A stretch of DNA of 64,000 nt from NCBI GenBank assembly GCA_963848175.1, contig CAWKCO010000007.1, forward strand, positions 1-64,000. Direction: 5' to 3'. Of the stretch, positions 43,823 through 52,825 are shown piece by piece. Position numbers and translations under genes: made by a program. Under the pieces are notes generated by a model. It worked only from the letters and a program-made list of their open reading frames with translations, was not told the origin of the DNA and ran no database searches. Source of the stretch: JAMZMI01 sp963848175. Lineage in GTDB: Bacteria > Bacteroidota > Bacteroidia > Cytophagales > Cyclobacteriaceae. Within the stretch, counting starts at the first letter, position 1. The number at the start of each line of letters is the position of its first letter.

Positions 43823-43957
43823 CGGTATTATGGTGAATTGCGTCAGTTGGAATTATGGAATGCGTCTGACACCACCTACCTAATAATCGAAAGCCCTTAT
43901 CCCAATGCCTCTTTTGAGGTAATCAATAAAGACAATTTTGAACACTGGTTGAAATGA
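43823..43957 (+). pseudogene. 3' remnant of an unidentified gene
   Basis: A 44-codon open stretch that ends at TGA 43955 and reads like a true protein C-terminus (GELRQLELWNASDTTYL, then EVINKDNFEHWLK). There is no start codon in proper context and a stop at 43820 precedes it. Family not recognised. It is followed by about 120 bp without genes. Confidence 0.4.
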
Positions 43958-44081
43958 TCATCTCCTTTGGAAAAAAATGCGATCTTTTACCACGTTTTTT
44001 CCTTCTAAAATCACCGCCCATCCCACATCCAAATCTCAAAAAATCCGCGTAGCTTCATCATAGTTTTTAACCCCAAAAACC

Positions 44082-44939
44082 ATGTGTAGATTTACCTTTT
44101 ACCAAGGCAAACCCATTCGGGTAAGCTCTTTGCTTTTTGAGCCCAAGCATTCACTTGTCAACCAAAGCTTTGCATCTACAGAGCGAGAAGAACCTCTCAA
44201 TGGCGATGGTTTCGGACTGGCTTGGTATGATCATAAGATATCCGAGGAGCCAGCGCTTTTCAAATCTATTTCCCCAGCCTGGAGCAACAACAACCTTTTG
44301 GAACTAAGCCGCATGGTGGAATCCAGCTGCATACTGGCACACGTGCGTGCTGCTACGCAAAGCCTTAGCGTTTCAGAAACCAATTGCCATCCTTTTAAAT
44401 GGAAACAGTTTGCTTTCATGCACAATGGAGATATTGGTGGGTTTGCTAATATCCGTAGGCACTTGCTCAATTTACTTTCCGATGACATTTTCAAACATAT
44501 CAAGGGAATGACCGATTCAGAACATTTCTTCGGATTGTTTTTGGAAGAAATGGAAAGGAATGAAAAGATGGAGCCAACAGACAGGCTTGTCACTTCCATG
44601 ATGTCTGCTATTCGAACCGTCACGGATTTGGTGGCGAAATATGGAGGAAATGAGCCCTGCTATATGAATATGATTGTGACGGATGGTCGTTTGTCCTTGG
44701 CCGTCAGGTTCACCACTGATGTGCCTGAACATGCGGATTCGCTTTATCTCAACTTAGGTAAAAAGTATGTCTGTGAAGATGGCGTTTGCTATATGAAAGA
44801 ACCAGGAGAGAATGAAAAATCCGTCATCGTAAGCTCAGAGCCCTTGAGCAAAGATCCAGGGTGGCATGCCATTCCGGCCAATTCTATGGTTCTTGTGAAA
44901 GAAGGATATATCCTAAATCAGATGGATATCGTTGTATAG
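44082..44939 (+). CDS. Class II glutamine amidotransferase, YafJ type
   Basis: A protein of 285 residues with catalytic Cys2 (MCRFTFYQG), NGDGFGLAWYD, ILAHVRAATQSLSVSETNCHPF and FMHNGDIGGF, all diagnostic of class II glutaminase domains. There is no synthase domain, as in YafJ/DUG3-like proteins, which act on glutamine or gamma-glutamyl compounds. It stands alone. A short hairpin (GTGGT/ACCAC, 44946-44960) follows. Confidence 0.9.
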   Translation: MCRFTFYQGKPIRVSSLLFEPKHSLVNQSFASTEREEPLNGDGFGLAWYDHKISEEPALFKSISPAWSNNNLLELSRMVESSCILAHVRAATQSLSVSETNCHPFKWKQFAFMHNGDIGGFANIRRHLLNLLSDDIFKHIKGMTDSEHFFGLFLEEMERNEKMEPTDRLVTSMMSAIRTVTDLVAKYGGNEPCYMNMIVTDGRLSLAVRFTTDVPEHADSLYLNLGKKYVCEDGVCYMKEPGENEKSVIVSSEPLSKDPGWHAIPANSMVLVKEGYILNQMDIVV

Positions 44940-45011
44940 GGCTAAGTGGTTTTTTACCACCATAAAATGTGATCAAAACTTCTATCTTTAAACCAAAAAA
45001 AAATCGATCAA

Positions 45012-45607
45012 ATGAAAAAAATAGCAACTTATAGTCGCAATCTGTGCAGTGTCTTTTTCTGCCTACAGCCAGGCAAAAGTAGAACTAGGAATCAAAGGAG
45101 GTGTGAACCTCGCGAGTCTTTCTGGTGATCAAACATGGTGTTGATTCAGTAACAAAACGGGCTATCACTTTGGTGCGTATGGTCTTATAAAAGTGCTTAA
45201 TTCGGTATACAACCAGAAATTCTTTATTCTACCCGTGGAGCAAGTTTTGATGGATTGCAAGGAGGATTTTTCTCAGGATTTACTTATCTGGATATTCCTA
45301 TCATGTTTAAACTTTATTCAGTAGCAGGTCTTAATCTACAAGTAGGACCTCAGTTTGCCATGCTTGTATCTGCCAGTGGGGAAACACCGGATGGTACTGG
45401 GGAACTCAAAAAATTGGTAAATCGGATTTTAAAGACTCTGATGTGAGTTTTAGTTTTTGGAGCGGGATGGGATGTTCCATTTGGACTAAGTGTGAGTGCC
45501 GATATGTTCTGGGTGTGGCGGATGTTTCCAGCATCGCCAATGTGGATTCTAAAAGCCGAATGTTTCAGTTGACCATTGGTTATAAATTATTTCGACTAGG
45601 AAAGTGA
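45012..45607 (+). CDS. Outer-membrane beta-barrel protein (PorT-like), frameshifted
   Basis: Start MKKIAT, then after a one-base shift IVAICAVSFSAYSQAKVELGIKGGVNLASLSG, a signal peptide and the first strand of a small barrel. Further pieces in other frames are NKTGYHFGAYGLIKV, IQPEILYSTRG, FTYLDIPIMFKLYSVAGLNLQVGPQFAML, and the C-terminal strand MFQLTIGYKLFRLGK ending at 45607. At least four indels in 600 bp. Architecture fits the 8-stranded PorT/outer membrane protein beta-barrel family of about 195 residues. The pieces are all in order, so sequence error is more likely than decay, but a pseudogene cannot be excluded. Confidence 0.68.
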
Positions 45608-45738
45608 TCCGTTTCAGAAGAACAGGCAAGGCGTTCATTCCGTGCTTTATATGTCATTGTGTCTACTGACATTCGTCATGTTTACCCTTATAAGATCACT
45701 TCACTTTTGCCTCAACATCTGATAAATATCATAATTCA

Positions 45739-47017
45739 ATGAGCAAGCAAGCAGCATCGGCCATAGAAGCCGTTTCTTCCATACAATCGGGAGATCACGT
45801 TTTTATTCATACTGCAGGTGGTACACCTCAAGCATTGGTGAATGCCATGACCGCCAGAGCTTCTGAGCTGCGTAATGTGAAAATATACCACATGCACACT
45901 GAAGGCGCAGCTCCTTATGCAGAGGATCAGTATGAAGACAACTTTCACGTGAATTCACTCTTTTTGGGTGCTAATATGCGCAAGGCGGTGAATTCTGGTC
46001 GCACAGATTTTATTCCAAGTTTCTTTAGCGAAGTGCCATTGATGTTTCGCAATGGCGTGATTCCGATAGATGTGGCATTGATTCAGGTTTCGCCACCAGA
46101 CAAACATGGTTATTGTTCATTGGGAATCTCGGTAGATACTACCAAAGCAGCTGTGGACAGTGCCAAAATCGTAATTGCTCAAATCAACCCTAGAATGCCT
46201 CGCACACACGGAGATGGGCTTCTACATATCAGTATGTTTCATAGCTATATAGAAGAGTCACAGGAGACTACATGAGATTGCACCGCATGAGTTGACACCT
46301 GAGGAGATAAGCATCGGTCGTCATGTTGCTGGACTCGTGGAAGATGGAGCAACATTACAAATGGGTATTGGAGCCATTCCTGATGCCGTACTTTCTTTTT
46401 TGACCAATCACAAAGACCTTGGCGTACATACAGAGATGTTTTCCGATGGGGTGCTGCCATTGATCGAAAGTGGTGTGATCAATAATAAAATGAAGAAACA
46501 GCACAAAGGAGTGATAGTTTCAGGTTTCTTGTTGGGATCGCGCAAACTCTACGATTTTGTGGATGACAACCCACTCATTAGAATGCTCGATATTCAATAT
46601 GTAAACGATACGTCGGTAATCAGAAAACTACCAAAAATGACGAGCATCAACAGTGCTGTGGAAATAGACATCACAGGGCAAGTTTGTGCAGATAGTATTG
46701 GCACAAGAATGTATAGTGGAGTAGGGGGGCAGATGGATTTTATCCGTGGAGCATCGCTATCACCCGGGGGTAAGCCTATCATCGCATTGCCATCCACTAC
46801 GTCTAGAGGAGAATCTAAAATCACCCCTTTTCTGAAAGAAGGTGCTGGTGTAGTCACTACTCGTGCGCACATGCACTATGTGGCTACAGAGTACGGAGCG
46901 GTAGATTTATATGGCAAAAATCTACGTGAGCGTGCCCATTTGCTTATCGATATTGCGCACCCAGATCATCGGGAGGCTTTGACTAGAGCGGCTTTTGAGA
47001 GATTTAAGAAGTTTTAG
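45739..47017 (+). CDS. Acetyl-CoA hydrolase/transferase family protein (one frameshift)
   Basis: Two adjoining frames, 45739-46275 and 46265-47017, give one protein of about 426 residues. The first part carries VFIHTAGGTPQALVNAM, HMHTEGAAPYAE and SPPDKHGYCSLGISVD; the second carries ATLQMGIGAIPDAVLSFL, GVHTEMFSDGVLPL and GGQMDFIRGASLSPGGKPIIALPS with the catalytic Glu region. Adding one base at about 46272 joins QET to HEIAPHELTPEE. The closest known role is 4-hydroxybutyrate or acetate CoA-transferase / acetyl-CoA hydrolase; the substrate cannot be told. Confidence 0.86.
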
Positions 47018-47020
47018 AAC

Positions 47021-48085
47021 TCAGCGGTAGTCGCCTTTCAAGTACTCATCATTATACAAATTGGGATTTTTGTTGAGCATTTCCAGACTTTGTTTTACCA
47101 TTTCACCCATCGTGTGGCATTTGAGAAACGCCGGCTCATTGTAATGATTGGAGAGCTCTTGACCTAATGTTTCAATGTTCATTGAGCTAGAGAGTGGTTC
47201 TTTGGTCATCACGTCCATGAGATCTCCTACACGTTTTTTCTGCATTTTCAGGCGGTTGGCCATGAGGGCGCGCTCTTCACGCTGATACTGATGCACTGAT
47301 TCTGGGGTGAGGTGCTTCAATCCAATTTGGATGACAGGATTGTTTTGTTTGAAATATTGAGGGAGATAAACGGCCTTACGCCCTTCATAAGACTGTTGAT
47401 CAAAATCAATGGCCCTGAGTCGGTACTCCACATCTTCAAAATCGGGTGTAATGTCAATCACAAAATTGCTTGAATGCATGTCCCCAAGCAGACGCACAAA
47501 GCAACGTTCGTTGAATTTTACGAACTCCTTCGAAAGCCTGATTTTATTAAGATATGGGTCGTCAAGGCGTGTTTTGATAAACTGCTCAGCAGGAATGCCC
47601 ACAATATGCTCTTCTATAAGTGTAGATTCATCAACCACAAAACTGATCCAATTGGGAGATAGCAAGTGCTCTAGCTCCAGCCCATAAATCCGCGAAGCAT
47701 CGGCATTTTTTATGTAGAAGTAATCAAAATTGTCGTTGAGGTGGTTGACAATGCGCACACGAAATGGCTGTGTATTGCCGTACACACACAAATCGACTCG
47801 ATCTACAAACAGGTGATCCATCACACTCAAATCGCCATCTGCTTTGATGATGGCATAGATTTTTTTTAGGGCGAAATGAATCTCGGTCATTTCATCCTGA
47901 GGATAGAGCACGGTTTCCCATAGCGTGTCATTGCCATGTCTATCGTAGAGCGGAATACTGTTGTTGTACCGAGTCAGGTCACTGTATTTGATAGGCAAGG
48001 AGATGAGCCGATCATATTTTTTTAAGTAGTTTCTCAATCGTTCGCTTATCGCAAAAGGGATTTTCTTTTTGCTTATGATGGCCAT
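47021..48085 (-). CDS. Conserved hypothetical protein with kinase-like catalytic loop
   Basis: About 354 residues from an ATG at 48085; a longer frame from 48130 would overlap the upstream gene more. The segment RLLGDMHSSNFVID followed about 15 residues later by RAIDFDQQSY looks like the catalytic loop (D/H-x4-N) and the metal-binding Asp of APH/protein-kinase folds. No signal peptide. It overlaps the glycosyltransferase by 13 bp, so they are translated together. Family not otherwise recognised. Confidence 0.65.
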   Translation of the reverse strand: MAIISKKKIPFAISERLRNYLKKYDRLISLPIKYSDLTRYNNSIPLYDRHGNDTLWETVLYPQDEMTEIHFALKKIYAIIKADGDLSVMDHLFVDRVDLCVYGNTQPFRVRIVNHLNDNFDYFYIKNADASRIYGLELEHLLSPNWISFVVDESTLIEEHIVGIPAEQFIKTRLDDPYLNKIRLSKEFVKFNERCFVRLLGDMHSSNFVIDITPDFEDVEYRLRAIDFDQQSYEGRKAVYLPQYFKQNNPVIQIGLKHLTPESVHQYQREERALMANRLKMQKKRVGDLMDVMTKEPLSSSMNIETLGQELSNHYNEPAFLKCHTMGEMVKQSLEMLNKNPNLYNDEYLKGDYR

Positions 48086-49160
48086 TCGGTCAGTTGTTTT
48101 ATGAAAATCTGCGAGGCTGAATCTGCCCATGGTCTAAACCAATCCGAAACATCTTTGTGCGCCGGTAGGTAGTCCATCAATTTATCAATCTCAAATTGGT
48201 CACTGGAGATTCCAGCACCAGCTTTTTTGGCATCTATGGCGTTGCATGCTTGCTCATAATGACCCGCCACAGGCACCATCAGCACAGGTTTGCCCATGTA
48301 CATGGCTTCACATACCGACTCGAAATCCGGCTGTGGTTACGTATCCTTTGGCAGAAGCCATTTTTTGAATGAATTTTTTGTCGTTGAGCTGATGAAAGGT
48401 GAGCGTTTCGTCTACTTCATAGGTTTCAGGTTTGTCTTTCATATCCCAAAAGCAATGCAAGGACTGTGAGGGAAACGTTTGATGAAAAGTCATTAACTTC
48501 ATCTGCATATCCGGGATTGACCATATACGCTAAAATGTGTGTTTCGTGCGTAATTTCAAGAGTTTTTATCTCCTCACGTAGCAAAGGAGGTACAACGTAG
48601 AGCTTTTTCTTTGGTACATCCTCAAAATGCTGAAAACTGAGAGCGAGGATTTTATCCGCTCCCAGACTGGCTATTTTATTTCCAATTCTTAAAGAGATTT
48701 TGTCCAGTTTTCTTCCTTCCGGGAAATCAAAAGAAGGGTGCGCCATCAGAAACTGATGAGCAATACATACGAATTTTGCTTTTGGTCGCTTAGTAAAGTT
48801 GTAAAGCCCACCAAGAAAGTCGTAAAAATTAATGATCACATCTGGTTTGTCCGCTTTCACTAGCTCATCTATGGCATCTATGGATTTGGCATATTTAGCA
48901 GAATTGAGCAAAGAATAAACTACCGTGCGAAAAGGTTTTACCGACTTTTGATTTTTGTCGGTTACAAAAGTGGGGCTTTCGAGCCATTCGATGGGTGCGC
49001 CTATTTGATCTCGAAAAAAGGCAGGTATGGTTCGTCTTTCATTTTTACCCACAATCACACGGCAAATCTCGTGACCTGCTCCTCGCAGCGTTTGCGCCAG
49101 CGAAAGTGCCTGCGTCATGTGCCCTCTGCCTTCTCCTTGTACGATAAATAAGTACTTCAT
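48073..49160 (-). CDS. Glycosyltransferase, GT-B (MurG-like) fold, two frameshifts
   Basis: Three pieces in different frames: 49160-48510 starting MKYLFIVQGEGRGHMTQALSLAQ, 48508-48310 (DKPETYEVDETLTFHQLND ... KGYVTTAGF) and 48303-48073 (VCEAMYMGKPVLMVPVAGHYEQ). Joined, about 360 residues. The N-terminal GEGRGHMTQAL and the C-terminal TTAGFESVCEAMYMGKPVL are the nucleotide-sugar binding features of MurG/UGT-like enzymes; it resembles the small family once annotated by MJ1255. Acceptor unknown. Breaks near 48500 and 48310 look like sequence errors. Confidence 0.8.
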
Positions 49161-49270
49161 CTCGTTTTGATTTTTTGGTCAAAAATACATGCTTGATTAT
49201 CGAAAAGTTATTACTTGGTGTTTTCTCTATGCTACTCCAATATTACCGAATCTTTTTAGTAGTTGATCCG

Positions 49271-50210
49271 TTAGTCTTTCATCAGATCCAGCCCAGGATC
49301 TACAATTTCCAAGTCTTGTTTGTTGAGCATATGCTTAGGGATGTTCTCAATAATGTATTTCTTCAAAACTTCAAGATAGCGTTCTTTATCAGCCACTGTT
49401 CTGGTGATAATTCCAATTTCTCGTGCACGGCGAGGAATAGGAGAAATGTTGGACTCCTGAGCTTCGTTTAGACTGATGGTGGTCAGTTCAGGCAAAATTG
49501 TGAGCCCACCATGGTTATCCACCATGCGTATGAGTGAGTCTATCGAGTTGCATCGGTAGATGATTGGCTTTTGCTCACGTTGGGCTTTTATTCGGCAAAA
49601 GTCATTGATCTGATCTCTGAAGCAGTTGCCTTCATCTAGCATCCAGAGTTCTGCCTCATCCACGTTGTTAATATCGAGTATTTGTCCTTTCAATGTTTGG
49701 GAGGAATAGAAAAAGAATTTTTCATAAAAGAGAGGCTCGGATTGTATTCCATAACTAGCAATGGGGGTGGAAATAATGCCAGCATCCAAAGAACCATCGC
49801 GAACTTGCGAAACGATCTTTTGCGTAATCATTTCCGAAATATCCAATTTGAAATCGGAGTAGTCTTGACTCAATTCATGACTGAATAGGGGTACTAAAAA
49901 TGGAGAGAGGGTGGGGATGATTCCTACTTTAAGTGTGCCATGGTAGTTGTGCGTCAATTCTTTAGAGAAAGCAGAGAAGTCGTTCTGTACTCGTGATGAT
50001 ATCTTGAGCTCGGCGCAAAAACGCTTGGCCATCTTCAGTAGCCGTCATGGGATTACTCGATCGGTCGAAGAGTTTGATTCCAATTTCCTGCTCTAATTTT
50101 TGGATTTGAGTACTCAGGGCAGGTTGGGAAAGCGCAAGATTTTTTGCAGCTTTACTGAAACTACCATTTTTTAATACGGATAATGCGTATTCCAATTGAG
50201 AGATTGTCAT
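49271..50210 (-). CDS. oxyR: LysR-type regulator, OxyR-like (one frameshift)
   Basis: N-terminal HTH (MTISQLEYALSVLKNGSFSKAAKNLALSQPALSTQIQKLEQEIGIKLFDRS) at 50210-49970, then a shift near 50005 joins AQDIITS to RVQNDFSAFSKEL and the effector domain (GTLKVGIIPTLSPFLVPLF ... LWMLDEGNCFRDQINDFCRI ... GLTILPE). The Cys in EGNCFRDQ sits where OxyR has its peroxidatic Cys, and a second Cys (FCRIKAQ) follows 9 residues later, somewhat like OxyR. It is divergent from a thioredoxin-family gene, with a 14-bp palindrome between, matching oxidative stress control. Confidence 0.82.
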
Positions 50211-50227
50211 AACTTTAAATTATACAC

Positions 50228-50241
50228 CTATAAATTTATAG
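50228..50241. promoter_or_regulatory. Perfect 14-bp palindrome in the oxyR/thioredoxin divergent promoter
   Basis: CTATAAATTTATAG, with the T-N11-A spacing of LysR-type sites, 17 bp from the regulator's start codon and 64 bp from the thioredoxin ATG. It is a probable operator for the adjacent regulator. Confidence 0.6.
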
Positions 50242-50305
50242 TATATAGTTCTTTTGATCTTTGCCAAGTGTTAAGATTTTGAACTCAAATAAAAAAATAG
50301 AATCA

Positions 50306-50617
50306 ATGATAGAACTAGAAGAAGATAATTTGCAAGAGGTAGTGGATGCCAACGAGAAGGTGATTGTACAATATGGTGCTGGCTGGTGTGGTAATTGCAA
50401 GATTGTGAAGCCCAAATTCAAGCGATTGTCGGGCACACATGAAGATGTGAAATTTGTATATGTAGATGCTGAGAAGCTACCAAACTCCAGAGCTTTGGCC
50501 GAGGTGAAAAACTTACCAACCTTTGCAGGATTTAAAAACGGGAAGTTAGTCTCTCAATCAGCAGGAAATAAAGAAGAAACCATAATCAGCGTATTAGATG
50601 AAATTGCCAATAATTAA
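50306..50617 (+). CDS. Thioredoxin-family protein (CGNC active site)
   Basis: A protein of 103 residues from the ATG at 50306. The active site is Trp27-Cys28-Gly-Asn-Cys31 instead of the standard WCGPC. Thioredoxin features FVYVDAEKLPNSRALAEVKNLPTFAGFKNGK (cis-Pro present) follow. No signal peptide, so cytosolic. It probably serves a peroxiredoxin or similar. Overlaps the next gene by 20 bp and is divergent from the OxyR-like regulator. Confidence 0.9.
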   Translation: MIELEEDNLQEVVDANEKVIVQYGAGWCGNCKIVKPKFKRLSGTHEDVKFVYVDAEKLPNSRALAEVKNLPTFAGFKNGKLVSQSAGNKEETIISVLDEIANN

Positions 50618-50855
50618 ACACGTACTCGAATTTGTCGAGAAAAATGATGAGGATTGGGTGGTGGAAACCATCGAGTTACTAGAGCATCTTACCGAGTCTC
50701 CTGCGTTGAAAGACGAAGAGCTAGACGTGATTGGCGAGTTACTCTCCAATCTGTATGGCACACTTGAGGTACAGAAAGAAATCAGAGAGGGAAAATCCCA
50801 TAAGGACGCTTTGAATGGCTTTATGAAGCGGGTAATGGGCTCGATTGATAAGTGA
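50598..50855 (+). CDS. Small conserved protein co-encoded with thioredoxin
   Basis: A protein of 85 residues, MKLPIIKHVLEFVEKNDEDWVVETIELLEHL, acidic and helical, without Cys or membrane segments. It overlaps the thioredoxin gene by 20 bp. I recall this pair as recurrent in Bacteroidota (a domain of unknown function), probably linked to redox response; function unknown. Confidence 0.75.
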   Translation: MKLPIIKHVLEFVEKNDEDWVVETIELLEHLTESPALKDEELDVIGELLSNLYGTLEVQKEIREGKSHKDALNGFMKRVMGSIDK

Positions 50856-50874
50856 TATAAAATAAATTGCATTG

Positions 50875-50905
50875 AAAGGCACTCAAGTTTTGGATGCCTT
50901 TTTTA
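50875..50905. terminator. Bidirectional terminator
   Basis: AAAGGCA / TGCCTTT stem with a 13-base loop, then TTTTTT on the plus strand; between convergent genes ending at 50855 and 50916. Confidence 0.7.
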
Positions 50906-50915
50906 ATGATAAAAA

Positions 50916-52166
50916 TTATTTCAAGGAAGTATTCCAAATGGCCGAAACAGGGATAGCATACAGATTCGGTCCACCAAACCCAGCTAAAAATTGGTCTCCA
51001 TTGTAGATTACTATTCCTTTTTTGAAATTATCACCCGCCAGCTTGGCTAGCTGTTTCAGACCTTTGAAGTCCTGTTCTTTGAGTGTGGCCGTTGCTTTTA
51101 TTTCTATTCCATAAAGTCCTTTGGCTCGATCTTCCAATACCAAATCCACTTCCGCACCTTTATGTATGCTGAAATGATAGGGTTTGAGATCATGGTCAGA
51201 CCAGCTTATTTGTTTGATGATTTCCAGCACGATGAAGTTCTCGAAGAATGCTCCACATCGCGTTTTGTTAGCCAAAAGACTGGCAACACTTTCACCTCGT
51301 AGATGACAAAGTAAACCTGTGTCATTTAGGAAAATTTTTGGAGACTTTACAAACTGGCCTTCCGAATTAGGTGTCCATGCTGGTATTTTGAATATTAGAA
51401 AAACATATTCCAACAGCGCCATATATCGCTGGAGTGTAGTGTTTTTGATACCTGATAGTCTGGAAATATCCGACAAGTTGATCGTGCTGCCTACTCTCGT
51501 GCCTATGAGTTGCAGTATATTGGGGATTTGAGAGAGCCCTTCAATATTAGAAAGTTCTCTTATGTCTTTTTGCAAAACGGAAGAGATATAAGATTCAAAC
51601 CATTTAGACTTTCGTGAGGAGGTCTTGCGCGTCAAGGTTTCTGGATACCCTCCGTCTACAATCATTTGTACAATTTCCTCCCAGGGAGTTTTAGATGAAG
51701 GAAAAGTGGAATCAGTTGAAATTAGTAAATCAATAAACGATGATTTTTGACCTCTTAATTCATCCTGAGAAAGCGGCCAAAGATTATGTATTTCAATCCT
51801 TCCAGCCAGAGAGTCTGCAATTTTTGGAAGGCTCATGACATCAGCAGATCCTGTCAGGATGATTCTTCTTTCCTTTCGGTCTTCATCTATTAGTTTTTTA
51901 ATACTCAATAGCAGTTCTGGAGCACGTTGCACTTCATCAATAATGAGGTGTTTGTTCAGTCCTTCTAAAAAGCCAAGAGGGTCTGATTGGGCAGCAAGAA
52001 GGGTAGAGGGGTCGTCAAGCGTGATAATTTGTGCATTGATCACACTTTCTTCTAATAGTAGTTTGCAAAAAGTACTTTTTCCTACTTGTCTAGCACCATT
52101 CAATACAATCACAGGTGTGTCCTGTAGTGCTTCTATTATTGGATATTTCAGGTTTCTACTGCGCAC
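50916..52166 (-). CDS. AAA ATPase with DUF4143 C-terminal domain
   Basis: A protein of 416 residues. Walker A VIVLNGARQVGKSTFCKLL, Walker B HLIIDEVQRAPELL and a sensor RIILTGSADVMSLP, then a winged-helix region (GSTINLSDISRLSGIKNTTLQRYMALLEYVFLIFKIPAW) and a restriction-endonuclease-like end (FFENFIVLEI, AEVDLVLEDRAKGLYGIEIKAT with D-x-E-x-K spacing). Many members exist per genome in prokaryotes; role unknown, perhaps in mobile element or defence context. Four phased direct repeats lie upstream. Confidence 0.86.
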   Translation of the reverse strand: MRSRNLKYPIIEALQDTPVIVLNGARQVGKSTFCKLLLEESVINAQIITLDDPSTLLAAQSDPLGFLEGLNKHLIIDEVQRAPELLLSIKKLIDEDRKERRIILTGSADVMSLPKIADSLAGRIEIHNLWPLSQDELRGQKSSFIDLLISTDSTFPSSKTPWEEIVQMIVDGGYPETLTRKTSSRKSKWFESYISSVLQKDIRELSNIEGLSQIPNILQLIGTRVGSTINLSDISRLSGIKNTTLQRYMALLEYVFLIFKIPAWTPNSEGQFVKSPKIFLNDTGLLCHLRGESVASLLANKTRCGAFFENFIVLEIIKQISWSDHDLKPYHFSIHKGAEVDLVLEDRAKGLYGIEIKATATLKEQDFKGLKQLAKLAGDNFKKGIVIYNGDQFLAGFGGPNLYAIPVSAIWNTSLK

Positions 52167-52201
52167 GAATTTGTGATTGTGCTACAATAGTAATTCTTTA
52201 T

Positions 52202-52280
52202 TGGGTAAATATGTGTGTTTGTGTGGGTAAATTTGTAATTGTATATGGGTAAATTTGTAGTTTTTGTGGGTAAATTTGTA
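52202..52280. repeat. Four helically phased direct repeats upstream of the AAA/DUF4143 gene
   Basis: Repeats start at 52202, 52224, 52246 and 52267, spaced 22, 22 and 21 bp, that is, two DNA turns. The last three are identical over TGGGTAAATTTGTA; the first reads TGGGTAAATATGTG. All lie on one DNA face, 36-114 bp upstream of the ATPase start. This is iteron or multi-site operator geometry. Confidence 0.75.
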
Positions 52281-52317
52281 TTACAAAATGCCTTTTATTT
52301 TATTTAATGAATGTTTT

Positions 52318-52726
52318 TTAGAAAAAATACTTTTCCATTATTATGTAAAAATGTTCATTTTTTGAAAATGTTTTATTTGTTCTTTTCATTCCATGTTTAA
52401 GATAAAGGCCAGTAGCGGTTTCTCGAGCATTGCACCAAATGCGGTTGCATTTTTCTTCCTTGGCCAAATGAAAAACTTGCTCAAGGAGAGCAGATGCATA
52501 ACCTCTGCCTTGATGTTCAGGTAGAGTGGCCAATTTCCGAAATTGGAGTTCATCTTTTTCTATGAAAACGGATACAACAGCAACTAGCAAACCATTAGCG
52601 TATAGCCCTAAATGTTTTCCTGACCTGTCATCAGCCAACTTAGCCAAATCGACTATATCATGAGGGTACATGACCTCTATGGCGTAGCTTCCAAACCAAA
52701 TCAAGAGAAGTTTCTTTTATTTCCAT
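52318..52726 (-). CDS. GNAT acetyltransferase (one frameshift)
   Basis: The true start is ATG 52726 (MEIKETSLDLVWKLRH). An extra base at about 52676 shifts the frame; after it the protein continues EVMYPHDIVDLAKLADD. About 135 residues. Acetyl-CoA loop LPEHQGRGYASALLEQV and the end LYLKHGMKR. Start of type WKLRHEVMYP is typical for this GNAT subgroup. Substrate unknown. Confidence 0.8.
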
Positions 52727-52825
52727 TTTACCCAGTGCCATTTTCTTCATTTTCTTCCAAAAGTAAAAAGCCCAACTGAATTAACAGAGGGGCTTTTAGA
52801 TATGAAAACAAAAGTTTTTATTCAA

